Of a stretch of 27,954 bases of DNA, positions 1 to 7,980 are shown piece after piece; the first letter of the stretch is position 1; every line of letters begins with the position of its first letter. The notes under the pieces were generated by a model. That model had not been told where the DNA came from, searched no databases, and worked only from the letters and a program-made list of their open reading frames with translations. The translations under genes and the position numbers were made by a program. The stretch is from CAXTTV01 sp964247295 (GTDB lineage: Bacteria > Chloroflexota > Ktedonobacteria > Ktedonobacterales > Ktedonobacteraceae): the NCBI GenBank assembly GCA_964247295.1, contig CAXTTV010000046.1, positions 1 through 27,954 on the forward strand. Reading direction: 5' to 3'.

Positions 1-55
1 CCTTCCTCTCTTTCCCGCCGCCGAAGGCGGCTAAAAAGAGAATGAAATAGCCCTG
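1..55. repeat. End of a dispersed GC-rich repeat (partial copy)
   Basis: Positions 37-55 (agagaatgaaatagccctg) are identical to 20925-20943, and both are preceded by a cccgccg run within a CT-rich and then purine-rich stretch. This copy is cut by the window edge. The other copy sits beside the assembly gap and carries a GGGGTCC...CCCCTGG palindrome, so the whole repeat is probably a longer, foldable intergenic element. From 56 to 275 I see two small hairpins (CCCTG/CAGGG at 51-70 and an 8-bp CATCTAAA/TTTAGATG stem at 77-100) and no gene. Confidence 0.5.
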
Positions 56-275
56 TTTTGTGTACCAGGGCAATCGCATCTAAATATTGACGTTTAGATG
101 AATCAGGAAAAAAGGGCGGCTTTGCAAACCAGGGCTGGGAGTGGGAGCGACGGGTGAAAAAAGGGCAGAGTCGAGGAGAAACTCGTGTAAAAAAACAAAT
201 CTGTTACAAGAAAGGATGAGAATACGTATATGTAACTAGGAACAGAAATGTAAGGTAAAAAAAGTCGAGGAATGG

Positions 276-1238
276 ATGCAGCAAGAGCAGCAGCAGAAAG
301 CGCAAATCAAAACTTTTGAGCGACAAACAACCGCTATTTTTATAGCGAACCCGACCTCAGGTAGTTATCAGCAGTATAAAGATCAGTTGGAAGAGACATT
401 AGGATATCTAGAGGATCAGGGTTGGAAAGCCGAGCTTAGATTAACCCAGGCGCGGGGAGATGCGACTCGTCTGGCTCGGGAAGCCGTGGAAGAGGGTGCA
501 GATATCGCGGTGGCCGTGGGAGGCGACGGGACCATTAACGAGGTTGTGCAAGGTCTGGTCGGGAGTGAGACCGCGCTCGGCGTGTTACCTCTGGGGACAG
601 TGAATGTCTGGGCAAGAGAGACCGATATCCCATTGGGGGCCGCTGAAGCGCGGGAGGTTCTACTTCATGGCGTCAGGCGGAAGATTGATCTGGGCCAGGT
701 TGATACACGTTACTTCTTATTAATGGCCGGGATCGGCTTCGACGGGGCCGTCACGCAGATTGTTGAAAAGAAATCGCTGAAAAAATTAGGAGTGATCGGC
801 TACCTTTTGGGGAGTATCTGGGTCGCCCTCAAATATAATCGTTTCCCGGTAGTCATTCGCCTGGGTGAAAAACAGATTAAGACCATGGCCTATCAGATTA
901 TTATTGGAAACACGCAGCTTTATGCCGGGGCCCTAAAATTCACCTGGCAAGCCAAATGTGATGATGGCTTGCTGGATATCTGCATCGTTAAATATCGCAA
1001 TCGGCTGGATCGTTTTTTAGGAATGATGGACTTTCTGATCAATCATCGGGTAAGTAAAGAAGTTATCAATTACGAAACCTCAGCCGCTATTGAAATCATC
1101 ACAAAGCGTCCAATCCCAATGCAGATCGATGGTGATCCCGTCGGGAAAGCTCCAGCACACTTTAAGGTGGTGCCGGAGGCCCTCAACGTGATTGTCCCGG
1201 AAAGTGCCTCCGCCAAAATTTTCTCGAAGATGTGCTAG
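276..1238 (+). CDS. Diacylglycerol kinase / lipid kinase family protein (DAGK_cat)
   Basis: The 320-residue product has the layout of the soluble DagK/YegS/BmrU lipid kinase family, which phosphorylates diacylglycerol or related lipids with ATP at the membrane. The ATP-site motif GGDGT is at residues 82-86, followed by INEVVQGL. The second family signature appears as PLGTVNVWARE near 105-115, where many relatives have PLGTGNDFAR. A beta-rich C-terminal domain ends with the typical QIDGDP motif near residue 287. The length matches the family (about 290-330). The start at 276 has GAGG six bases upstream; an overlapping ATG at 272 is in another frame. The gene stands alone on this strand, and its stop shares a CTAG palindrome with the convergent gene downstream. 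The true substrate cannot be read from the sequence. Confidence 0.9.
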   Translation: MQQEQQQKAQIKTFERQTTAIFIANPTSGSYQQYKDQLEETLGYLEDQGWKAELRLTQARGDATRLAREAVEEGADIAVAVGGDGTINEVVQGLVGSETALGVLPLGTVNVWARETDIPLGAAEAREVLLHGVRRKIDLGQVDTRYFLLMAGIGFDGAVTQIVEKKSLKKLGVIGYLLGSIWVALKYNRFPVVIRLGEKQIKTMAYQIIIGNTQLYAGALKFTWQAKCDDGLLDICIVKYRNRLDRFLGMMDFLINHRVSKEVINYETSAAIEIITKRPIPMQIDGDPVGKAPAHFKVVPEALNVIVPESASAKIFSKMC

Positions 1239-2833
1239 AAATCCTTGAGGCGCTGAGTGATCCCCCAGAGAGCGCTCAGCCCAATCAGTGGAAAGAGCAG
1301 TTCGCACAGGAGAATAAAGCGTGCTAGATCTCCAGTTGCTTGTTCGTAAGAATGAGTATAATGAGCGCGGTTCGCCTGACTTAAGCCTGAAACGGCATTA
1401 AAAAACTCAGTAAATGCATGGTTGGATTCTCCTGTACTCAGCTCTTCAGCCTGTCGTAAATGGTTGGGATCATTCATAGAGATAGCCGTAGAGCGGAGGC
1501 GTCCATCGATCAGGGTATAATGATTCCAGTTGCTCTGGAGATCCGCCAGAGGTTGATCCTCTTCGGACCAGGTACGGTTATTTATCGCATCTTTACTTAG
1601 AGCGCTGACCTGACCGATGTTCTGCGTCCAATCCTGTTGCCAGCGATCGGCCTGCGGTTGATCTTTAAACTTTAGCGCGACCAGCCAGCGAGACTCATCG
1701 GCATTTGCCGCAGTGCCATAGCGCTGGAGGCGGGCCGCCGCGTAGACGCTATCGTAGTCGTCCTCCACCATCTGACCAAAGCTGCCATGGCGGCCAGCGA
1801 GTGAACCAACAAAGATGTTGAGCGTAATCACCAGGATAGTTGTGATCAATAGAGCCATCGAGAGCCCAGAATTGATCAGGCGATGAGTGATCGAGAGCAT
1901 GCGTTGGGTCGTCAAAAGAATGATTAGAAAGAGCAGTCCTCCCAGAATCAGCGTGAGATTTTTAGTGATCGTTAGAAAGTCTGTTGTATTTGTGTAGGCG
2001 GCATCCAGATGGGTTTTATTAATTATATTCAGGCATGCCAGATTGTCCTCAATACTGCCGAGCGCCCAGTCCTTGCCCGAGAGATTTTGGCCGCGCGGCG
2101 AGCAGTCTGGAAGATTTGTCTCACTTAGAAGGACATTGCCCGAAGCATCTTTTAGAGGGGCCAGGGAGATGCGAGTGTACAGTTCCTCAGTTGCGGCCCG
2201 ATAGGCTTGATAGGCTTGTTGTAGATGGAAGTCTTTGGGATCTGTCTTACTCTGTGCCTGATTGAATGCGTAGCGCATCACCGCGATATGTGAAGAGTAT
2301 TGCTCAAAGCCCGCGATAATCCGCTCGATCGCGGTTCGTTCGCCTGAATAGGTAACGTTATGGGCGGCAAGATAGAGCTGCTGGTTTGCTTGCACAGTCT
2401 CGGCGTCGATCGCGCGATTGTCGCAGTCGTGGACCGTTAATCGCAACACCTCAGTAGAGCCGGGTAGCGTACAGGGCTCCTTTGAATTTAGATCTGCCGT
2501 CGCCAGATAATCGGCGGCTTTCGCGTCGATATCCTCCAGGTTTTGCGCTGTTGCCTGAGCGGCATCAACGCTAGGGATGCTCCCCTGATTAATCGTATCT
2601 AGATTCAAGGTTATTTGACGCAACGCGCCAGGAAACGCGAATGCCAGCATAATCGAGAGTGCTAGAACCCAGAAGGCCAGGAATAGAAACTGGCCTTTCA
2701 ATGTCCCCCAGATCAATTGCTGCCAGAGACGAGCCGTCAGGCGGAGACTCCCAGTTCTAAAAGGAGAGACTGTTGCTTGAGACATTCCGGAAGTGGCTGG
2801 TGAAGGAAGCTGAGTCGCCACGATGCTATACAC
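1235..2833 (-). CDS. Four-helix membrane protein with two extracytoplasmic sensor-like regions
   Basis: I do not recognise a named family for this 532-residue protein. It has predicted membrane helices near residues 49-68, 292-309, 324-344 and 506-525. These form two repeated units of helix, large outside region, helix. The outside regions (about 220 and 160 residues) are rich in charged and alanine-containing helices, as in four-helix-bundle ligand sensors of chemoreceptors. No HAMP, kinase or other output domain follows the last helix; only about seven residues remain. It is the last gene after the kinase and VWA genes on the same strand (26-base gap), so it probably acts with them. The given start is GTG with AAAGG immediately before it; a later ATG at codon 17 (about 2785) is an alternative. 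The stop overlaps the convergent lipid kinase gene. Confidence 0.7.
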   Translation of the reverse strand: MYSIVATQLPSPATSGMSQATVSPFRTGSLRLTARLWQQLIWGTLKGQFLFLAFWVLALSIMLAFAFPGALRQITLNLDTINQGSIPSVDAAQATAQNLEDIDAKAADYLATADLNSKEPCTLPGSTEVLRLTVHDCDNRAIDAETVQANQQLYLAAHNVTYSGERTAIERIIAGFEQYSSHIAVMRYAFNQAQSKTDPKDFHLQQAYQAYRAATEELYTRISLAPLKDASGNVLLSETNLPDCSPRGQNLSGKDWALGSIEDNLACLNIINKTHLDAAYTNTTDFLTITKNLTLILGGLLFLIILLTTQRMLSITHRLINSGLSMALLITTILVITLNIFVGSLAGRHGSFGQMVEDDYDSVYAAARLQRYGTAANADESRWLVALKFKDQPQADRWQQDWTQNIGQVSALSKDAINNRTWSEEDQPLADLQSNWNHYTLIDGRLRSTAISMNDPNHLRQAEELSTGESNHAFTEFFNAVSGLSQANRAHYTHSYEQATGDLARFILLCELLFPLIGLSALWGITQRLKDF

Positions 2834-2859
2834 CCTTTCATCTTTTAAAAGGTCTGGTA

Positions 2860-4116
2860 TTAATTTAGTTTTGTTGTACGCCCGACATTGATCGCCAATG
2901 TTTTGCGAGCCACCGCATCGGCCTGCTTTAAGCGGACAGTGCCATTCGGCTCCATAAGCACAATATTGCTGAGCAATTGTGTGATTGCCTCATTATTGGT
3001 TTGCTGGCTTAGCGCCAGTGCTCTTCCCAGCAGGCGAGTCGCTTTATCTTTATTCCCTTGAGCCAGCGCCTCCTGGCCCTCCTGAATCTGCCGAGCCAGT
3101 TCCTCCTGATGCGTATAATGCGCGATCTGAGGATCAATCCGGGTGGTTAAAGAGGTGTCCGCGCTCCATTGAGCAAAGACCCAGGCCTCGCGCGCCGTTT
3201 TCTCCTCCTGGACCTGACGATTGGCTATGTACTTCAGCGTGGGGCGGAGCATCACAAACTGCTGACCGGGAGCATAGACCGGAATATCCAGGTCGAGTAG
3301 ATAATCGCGCTGTTCGCCCGCCGAAAAAGAGCCCAATGTGACCAGGTGCTGGCGGGGATTGCTCTGGTCCGGCTGTACCTGAAAGCTCACGATATTGGGA
3401 TAGACCTGTTGAAAACTTTTGATGGAGACCCCGGCAGGTGACCAGATTACCAGTTGCGTGTTCGTCAGCGCCGTTTTACGCATCTCGCTAAAGGTTTGTA
3501 GAAACGCCGTCGCCACCTGTTTAGGTGTGGGAATAATATTTGCCTGACCGCGAGTTTGATCGGCCATATAGCGCAGCTCACGCTCATCCCAATCCAGGCC
3601 CACACCCCAGGCGCTAATGCTTAAGCCCGACTCACCACAGCGAGCAATGGCCCTGTTCAGCACTGGCCGTAGCTCTCCCTCATTCTTGCCGTCCGTCAAT
3701 AACAAAATTTTGGAGGCACGAGTTGGATCGTTACCTGACTGGTCCACAATTAGATTAAGGGCCGTACTCATACAGGTGCCACCACTGGCCGCCAGACGTT
3801 GGATAGCTGTGACGCCCGCGAGTTTATTTTCATCTGAGGCCATTGCGGGACCAAAGACCACACGCGCGGAATTGTTAAAGGCTACCACCACAAACTGCAT
3901 CGAGCTGTCCAGAGCCTGCACCACCTGGATCGCCCCCTCCCGCGCCGCTTTCAGCTTGATCCCCTCCATCGAACCTGAGCAATCCAGCGCGATTGCCAGA
4001 GAAAGGGGAGCGGGAGCCAGGGCCAGATCCTGATCCACCTTAACAGAGAGCACCGCCTGCATATGGTTTTGATCCAGGCGAAGATAAGGATTATACGCGG
4101 CATTCACAGTAAACAT
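2860..4116 (-). CDS. von Willebrand factor type A (VWA) domain protein
   Basis: The 418-residue protein carries a VWA fold at about residues 38-220. The metal-ion-dependent adhesion site is intact: DCSGS (D45, S47, S49), a threonine in ASGGTCMSTAL near residue 115, and the aspartate of LLLTDGKNEG. A beta-rich middle region follows, then an alpha-helical C-terminus with QEGQEALAQGNKDKATRLL, resembling a TPR-like hairpin. There is no signal peptide, so it is probably cytoplasmic. VWA proteins of this kind bind partners through a metal and often pair with Ser/Thr kinases. The start is well supported: AGGAG lies seven bases upstream. It begins 18 bases after the kinase stop, so the two are likely co-transcribed. 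The partner is not known. Confidence 0.85.
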   Translation of the reverse strand: MFTVNAAYNPYLRLDQNHMQAVLSVKVDQDLALAPAPLSLAIALDCSGSMEGIKLKAAREGAIQVVQALDSSMQFVVVAFNNSARVVFGPAMASDENKLAGVTAIQRLAASGGTCMSTALNLIVDQSGNDPTRASKILLLTDGKNEGELRPVLNRAIARCGESGLSISAWGVGLDWDERELRYMADQTRGQANIIPTPKQVATAFLQTFSEMRKTALTNTQLVIWSPAGVSIKSFQQVYPNIVSFQVQPDQSNPRQHLVTLGSFSAGEQRDYLLDLDIPVYAPGQQFVMLRPTLKYIANRQVQEEKTAREAWVFAQWSADTSLTTRIDPQIAHYTHQEELARQIQEGQEALAQGNKDKATRLLGRALALSQQTNNEAITQLLSNIVLMEPNGTVRLKQADAVARKTLAINVGRTTKLN

Positions 4117-4134
4117 GAGAATACTCCTTTCAAT

Positions 4135-6294
4135 TTAGAACAGACGCCAGGGAGCGACCTCAAACGCACGGCGAAGTACCGCCTCGCGATCAGCCGGATG
4201 TTGCTCTTGACGTAGATAAAGCCGATAATGCTTTTCAGTGACCAGACCAATCTCGCGGGCCGTCGTCTGAGGTAGATCCGGAAGGGTCGCTCCCTTAGGC
4301 AGCGTATTCTCGCGGGCCATTTTCCAGGCCGCGTAGTATACATTGCCAGCCATCAGGTAATACCGGGAATGCTGAGTGCGGCCCTCTAAAGACTTGAGGG
4401 TTTGAGCCGCCTGCTGAATCTGTGGAAAGCTGCGTGGTGTGATGTGATTCAGATAAAGATCACAGAGCAAGAGTTGGGCCTCTACATATCTGGCCGTCGC
4501 CTCGCTGATCGTACCAAGCACCTGAGCGGCCTCGGCCCAACGCTGTTCCGTCATCAAAGAGTGAGTCAGACCGAAAATCGTCTCCGTATTGCCGGGATCG
4601 GCCTTTAGAACTGCGGTATAAAGATTAATCGCCTCTAGATGCCGATCCTGTTTAGCATTCACGCGGGCCAGGGCCTGCATCGGTGGAAGTTCACCCGGAA
4701 GATCGGCCATCAGTGTCAGATATTGTTGAGCGGCATCATCCAGCCGCCCTTGAGCCTCTAGTAGCCGCCCCGTATACCAGGAGACCTTCCAATGGCCGGG
4801 AGACTTGCGCTGAACCTGAGTAATCTCTGCCAGGGCAGTAGAGTAGTCGTTTTGATCGATCAGGACCTCAGCCAGCCTGAGGTGGGCATCGAGACTATCG
4901 GGATGGTTCTGCGTCGCCTGCCGATAGAGATTAGAGGCACTGGTATAGTTCCCGCTGCGCAGAGCCAGATCTCCCGCGCTCAAAAGGCTAATCGCCTTAT
5001 CTCTGGTATCGAGCGTGGCCTCGCCACGTGGACCCAACCTGCCAGTAGTCGTGAGCATACCCGAGACAAACTGGCGTGATGGGACCGACAGGCCGGGCTT
5101 TCCACCCTCGATCTGGCGAAGGACACCACGAAGCTGGTCAGCCAGATCCTCCGCCGCCTGAAAACGCAGAGCTGGATTGCTATGCGTTCCCCGGCAGAGC
5201 AGCCGGTAGAGGGTCGGATAGTCGCGGAACGCACGATAGTATTCGGAAGGTGGCATCCCAAAGCGGGGATTAGTCAGATCCATCTCCGTAATCAGAAAGG
5301 CCAGCGTGCGACAGACCGAATAGAGGTCAGTCGTTGTAGATGGATGGTGGGCGGCCTCGGGCGCGTAGAAGCCATGCGTCCCGTAAACATCCTTAGGTTT
5401 TGGCTCATACCTGATCACCGTCCCCAGATCAATCAATTTTACAATCCTGGAGCCATCCTTCAGCGTCTCACTCATCACATTTTGAGGTTTGAAATCGCAG
5501 TAGACCAGATCCAGCTTCGCCAGATAGGAAAAGGCTGGAAGGATCTCCAGGATCAGGCGGATCGCCTCAGGAGCATCAAAGGGCCGTCCCTGTTGCTCCA
5601 TCAACTGGTCCAGAGTCTCGCCCTGGACGTACTCCATCACGATATAGCCACAAGTCCCAATCGTCACAAAATCATAGATTGAGACAATATTTGAGTGCTT
5701 AATCGTAGCAAGAAACTCACGTTCACGCACACTCTGGGCCGCCATCTCGGGATCATTATCCGTCAGCAAAGCCTTGATCACAACCTGACGTTTAAGCACC
5801 GGGTCCTCGGCCAGATAGACCGCGCCCATCCCGCCGGAGCCGATCGCCCTCACAATTCGGTACTTATTATGAAGTATTGTGCCGGGCGCGAGTTGACTTG
5901 CCTGCGAGTCCGTTGTTTCATCCCCGAAGTGGTAGCCGCAGGAATTGCAGAAGCGTTTGCTACTGGAGCGGAAGCGGCCACAACGTGGACAGGTGGTCTG
6001 AGTGGACAGCGCGGGAGAGGTCGTCGAATTCGTCGAAGCAAGAGCAGGCGTTGTTGTCCTCGATGAGATCGAGCCTGATGGATTTAGCACCATCCCACAC
6101 TGCTCGCAGAGTCCATCGGCGGTAGAAGTCATCTGATGGCAGTTGGGGCAGGAGATTAGTCCCGCGACTGGAGATGAGATCGAGACAGGTACGGTTGGCA
6201 GTGGCGCGAATGTTGGGTCCAGGACCGCGCCGCAGTTTTCACAAAGATCGTCAGACGGTTTCACCGGATGCTGACAATTTGGGCAAGAAATCAT
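4135..6294 (-). CDS. PknG-like serine/threonine protein kinase with N-terminal zinc ribbons and C-terminal TPRs
   Basis: Three CxxC...CxxC zinc-ribbon units lie at residues 4-21, 49-66 and 102-119. A protein kinase domain follows at about 145-400: glycine loop GSGGMG (152-157), ATP lysine K174, catalytic D267 in YCDFKPQN and metal-binding D289 in DLG. The usual HRD arginine is absent, as in mycobacterial PknG (YNDLKPEN), and the order metal domain, kinase, TPR also matches PknG. TPR-type repeats occupy roughly 430-620. It should phosphorylate Ser/Thr targets in the cytoplasm; substrates are unknown, but the adjacent VWA and membrane proteins are the obvious partners. I chose ATG at 6294 because GAGG sits six bases upstream; an in-frame ATG at 6306 would add four residues but has no ribosome site. 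First gene of a three-gene minus-strand cluster. Confidence 0.9.
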   Translation of the reverse strand: MISCPNCQHPVKPSDDLCENCGAVLDPTFAPLPTVPVSISSPVAGLISCPNCHQMTSTADGLCEQCGMVLNPSGSISSRTTTPALASTNSTTSPALSTQTTCPRCGRFRSSSKRFCNSCGYHFGDETTDSQASQLAPGTILHNKYRIVRAIGSGGMGAVYLAEDPVLKRQVVIKALLTDNDPEMAAQSVREREFLATIKHSNIVSIYDFVTIGTCGYIVMEYVQGETLDQLMEQQGRPFDAPEAIRLILEILPAFSYLAKLDLVYCDFKPQNVMSETLKDGSRIVKLIDLGTVIRYEPKPKDVYGTHGFYAPEAAHHPSTTTDLYSVCRTLAFLITEMDLTNPRFGMPPSEYYRAFRDYPTLYRLLCRGTHSNPALRFQAAEDLADQLRGVLRQIEGGKPGLSVPSRQFVSGMLTTTGRLGPRGEATLDTRDKAISLLSAGDLALRSGNYTSASNLYRQATQNHPDSLDAHLRLAEVLIDQNDYSTALAEITQVQRKSPGHWKVSWYTGRLLEAQGRLDDAAQQYLTLMADLPGELPPMQALARVNAKQDRHLEAINLYTAVLKADPGNTETIFGLTHSLMTEQRWAEAAQVLGTISEATARYVEAQLLLCDLYLNHITPRSFPQIQQAAQTLKSLEGRTQHSRYYLMAGNVYYAAWKMARENTLPKGATLPDLPQTTAREIGLVTEKHYRLYLRQEQHPADREAVLRRAFEVAPWRLF

Positions 6295-6513
6295 CACAAT
6301 CCTCATAGTGACAGCATCAAAAAATAATAGGGTAGAACTGTCACAAAGAAGATAAACGGGCAGAGACGAAAAATATCAAATGTATTTTATCGCCAGTAGC
6401 CTGGTTGGAAAAAGCACGATAATTGATTGAAGGTGAAATATGCGTCGAGGAGTCGTAAGCGACTCTTTTAGGAAAGGAAGAAGATGTTCCTATGCAGGGA
6501 GAGACTCGAATGG

Positions 6514-6585
6514 GGTAGATCGGGTCACGCGTGGACCCGTAGAGAGGGAGACCTCTCCTATTGCGATCGCCAGACCCGATCTACC
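6514..6585. ncRNA. Candidate structured RNA element (13-bp stem with inner GNRA hairpin)
   Basis: GGTAGATCGGGTC at 6514-6526 is the exact reverse complement of 6573-6585. Inside lies a second perfect hairpin, GAGAGG-GAGA-CCTCTC (6542-6557), whose GAGA loop is a GNRA tetraloop. A competing inner pairing, GGGTC/GACCC (6522-6526 with 6533-6537), could form an alternative fold, as in a switch. It does not show landmarks of RNase P RNA, tmRNA or SRP RNA. Strand is uncertain; plus is favoured because the next plus-strand gene starts 220 bases downstream. A coincidental DNA palindrome or a remnant of a mobile repeat is also possible. Confidence 0.25.
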
Positions 6586-6763
6586 GGCCATGGCAAGGGT
6601 GGTGGGAATTTCCCAACAGAATCGCTTGCTTACGGAGGAACGGGAATCGCTCTCATTGCCATCGTCACACGTGGGCAGGACTCCGCTTCCCAGGGCAGTT
6701 TTGAGATCTTGCGCGTTTTATTTTGAAGGGGTCTAAAGCCTTTCTATTGGCCGTATCAGGGAT

Positions 6764-6769
6764 TATAAT
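6764..6769 (+). promoter_or_regulatory. Candidate -10 box for the ada operon
   Basis: A perfect TATAAT lies 37 bases before the adaA-like start. No good -35 match sits 16-18 bases upstream (TTCTAT at a 17-base spacing), which would suit a promoter that needs an activator. In known adaptive-response systems methylated Ada activates its own promoter; that this happens here is inference. Confidence 0.4.
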
Positions 6770-6805
6770 TAGCATAGTCAGGTATGTACATCAGGAGGAG
6801 CTGTG

Positions 6806-7381
6806 ATGCATAAAGATCTGTGGCGCGCGATCGTCGAGTGCGATCCCTGCTATGATGGTCGTTACTATTATGGAGTCGTCAGTACGGGCATTTTCTGTAA
6901 ACCATCCTGCCGATCGCGGACGCCCCGACCGGAGAACGTCAAGATCTTTCACAGCCTTGAAGAGGGAGTCCAGACGGGTTTTCGCTATTGCAAGCGCTGT
7001 CGGCCAGATCTTAGCGAGTGGAAGGGTGTCGGGGAAGAAAGTGTAGAGCAGGTAATCAGATTGATCGACGACAGATATGAAGAAGATCTCTCATTGGAGA
7101 GTCTGGCGAAAACGGTCTATCTCAGTCCCTATCATCTGCACCACCTCTTCAAACGCAGCACTGGAAACACGCCCGCCGACTATCTTCAGCAGCGTAGAAT
7201 CGAAGTTGCCACACAGTTACTGGCGAAAGAAGATTGCCCAATTGCCCTGATAGCCGAGCGGGTAGGTTTTCGGAGCGCCGCCCATTTCGCGACGGTTTTC
7301 CGCAAAGTCACTGGTATTCAGCCCAGCGCCTATCGGCAGCAGGCATTAGAAGCATATCTGTTGGTGGGGACCGCCATTTAG
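6806..7381 (+). CDS. adaA: AdaA-type methylphosphotriester-DNA methyltransferase / AraC-family activator
   Basis: The product of about 191 residues joins the Ada zinc domain to an AraC helix-turn-helix domain, as in Bacillus AdaA and the N-terminal half of E. coli Ada. The zinc cysteines are visible as FCKPSC (C31, C35) and CKRC (C62, C65). By family knowledge the first cysteine accepts a methyl group from DNA phosphotriesters, which turns the protein into an activator of repair genes. The two-helix AraC DNA-binding region covers about 85-185, with LAKTVYLSPYHLHHLFK and IALIAERVGFRSAAHFATVFRK. A strong AGGAGGAG (6793-6800) favours ATG at 6806 over GTG at 6803. The methyltransferase gene follows after 17 bases, so both should share a transcript induced by alkylation damage. 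Confidence 0.92.
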   Translation: MHKDLWRAIVECDPCYDGRYYYGVVSTGIFCKPSCRSRTPRPENVKIFHSLEEGVQTGFRYCKRCRPDLSEWKGVGEESVEQVIRLIDDRYEEDLSLESLAKTVYLSPYHLHHLFKRSTGNTPADYLQQRRIEVATQLLAKEDCPIALIAERVGFRSAAHFATVFRKVTGIQPSAYRQQALEAYLLVGTAI

Positions 7382-7398
7382 AGGAAAGAAAAAACGTT

Positions 7399-7926
7399 AT
7401 GCAAAAAGCACAGGTGCAGCGAGAGAACGTTTATTGGGCGCGGTTAGATATCGCGAATTGGGAGCTCTGGTTGGGCGCGACCGCTCAGGGATTATGCAGC
7501 GTTGGCTGGCAGGATTGGGAGTATCAAACCTTTGCCAGCGAGATCGCCTCCCGGATACCATTGGCAAATCTGATCGAGGATCGGCAGCGGCTAGAACCGT
7601 ATGCCCAAGAGTTGCGCGAGTACTTCGTTGGGCAGCGCAAGCAGTTTAGCTTCCCGCTGGATCTACGAGGAACCCCATTTCAGGTGGCCGTCTGGAAAGG
7701 GCTGGCGAGCATCCCCTATGGAGAGACTCGCAGCTATTCTGAAATGGCCCTGCTGGTCGACAAGCCCAGGGCCGTCAGAGCCGTAGGGACTGCTAACGGC
7801 GCGAATCCCATTCCGGTAGTGTTGCCCTGCCATCGCGTCATCGGCAAAGACGGAGCTTTGCGTGGCTTTGGTGGTGGTCTTAACTTGAAAGAAGAGCTCC
7901 TCAAAATCGAAGGAGTCGCCCGATAA
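7399..7926 (+). CDS. ogt: Methylated-DNA--[protein]-cysteine S-methyltransferase
   Basis: The protein removes alkyl groups from O6-alkylguanine by irreversible transfer to its own cysteine. The active-site motif PCHRVIG is present with nucleophile C144 in a 175-residue product, the usual size for Ogt/AdaB. The DNA-binding part GTPFQVAVWKGLASIPYGETRSY is at about 91-113 and the arginine-finger region RAVRAVGTANGANP at 124-137. It follows the adaA-like gene by 17 bases, and together they supply both halves of E. coli Ada as separate polypeptides (an adaB-like role). The reading frame is open further upstream, but ATG at 7399 is the first sensible start. A GAGG lies 14 bases before it, which is long spacing, so translation may be partly coupled to the upstream gene. 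Confidence 0.93.
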   Translation: MQKAQVQRENVYWARLDIANWELWLGATAQGLCSVGWQDWEYQTFASEIASRIPLANLIEDRQRLEPYAQELREYFVGQRKQFSFPLDLRGTPFQVAVWKGLASIPYGETRSYSEMALLVDKPRAVRAVGTANGANPIPVVLPCHRVIGKDGALRGFGGGLNLKEELLKIEGVAR

Positions 7927-7980
7927 TCTGATGAATGAACAGAGTGATAGATATTTACAAGCGTGCAAAAGGTAGATCTT

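Larger units (their letters stand above)
6295..6805. other. 510-base intergenic region between divergent genes
   Basis: This spacer holds the promoters for the kinase cluster (minus) and the ada operon (plus). It contains a small hairpin, GAGTCG-TAAG-CGACTC, at 6450-6465 followed by four Ts, the long inverted repeat described separately, and an odd palindrome TGGGAATTTCCCA near 6603-6615. An 80-codon ORF (6484-6726) begins after a GGAAGG-like ribosome site but has no recognisable protein character and runs through the inverted repeat. No convincing protein gene was found. Confidence 0.4.

Noticed and set aside
5182..5682. 166-codon ORF on the plus strand inside the kinase gene
   Set aside because: It lies antisense to a clear kinase domain and has no recognisable protein features or ribosome site; it is a shadow of the real gene.
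6484..6726. 80-codon ORF with a fair ribosome site before the ada operon
   Set aside because: The sequence has no family-like or hydrophobic pattern and crosses a perfect inverted repeat; RNA or DNA structure explains it better, though a small protein cannot be fully excluded.
6440..6760. RNase P RNA, tmRNA or SRP RNA in the spacer
   Set aside because: None of the conserved core sequences of these RNAs are present.
7963..7980. GTG start for the LarA-like gene
   Set aside because: No ribosome site precedes it, while AAGG sits at the right distance from ATG 7981.
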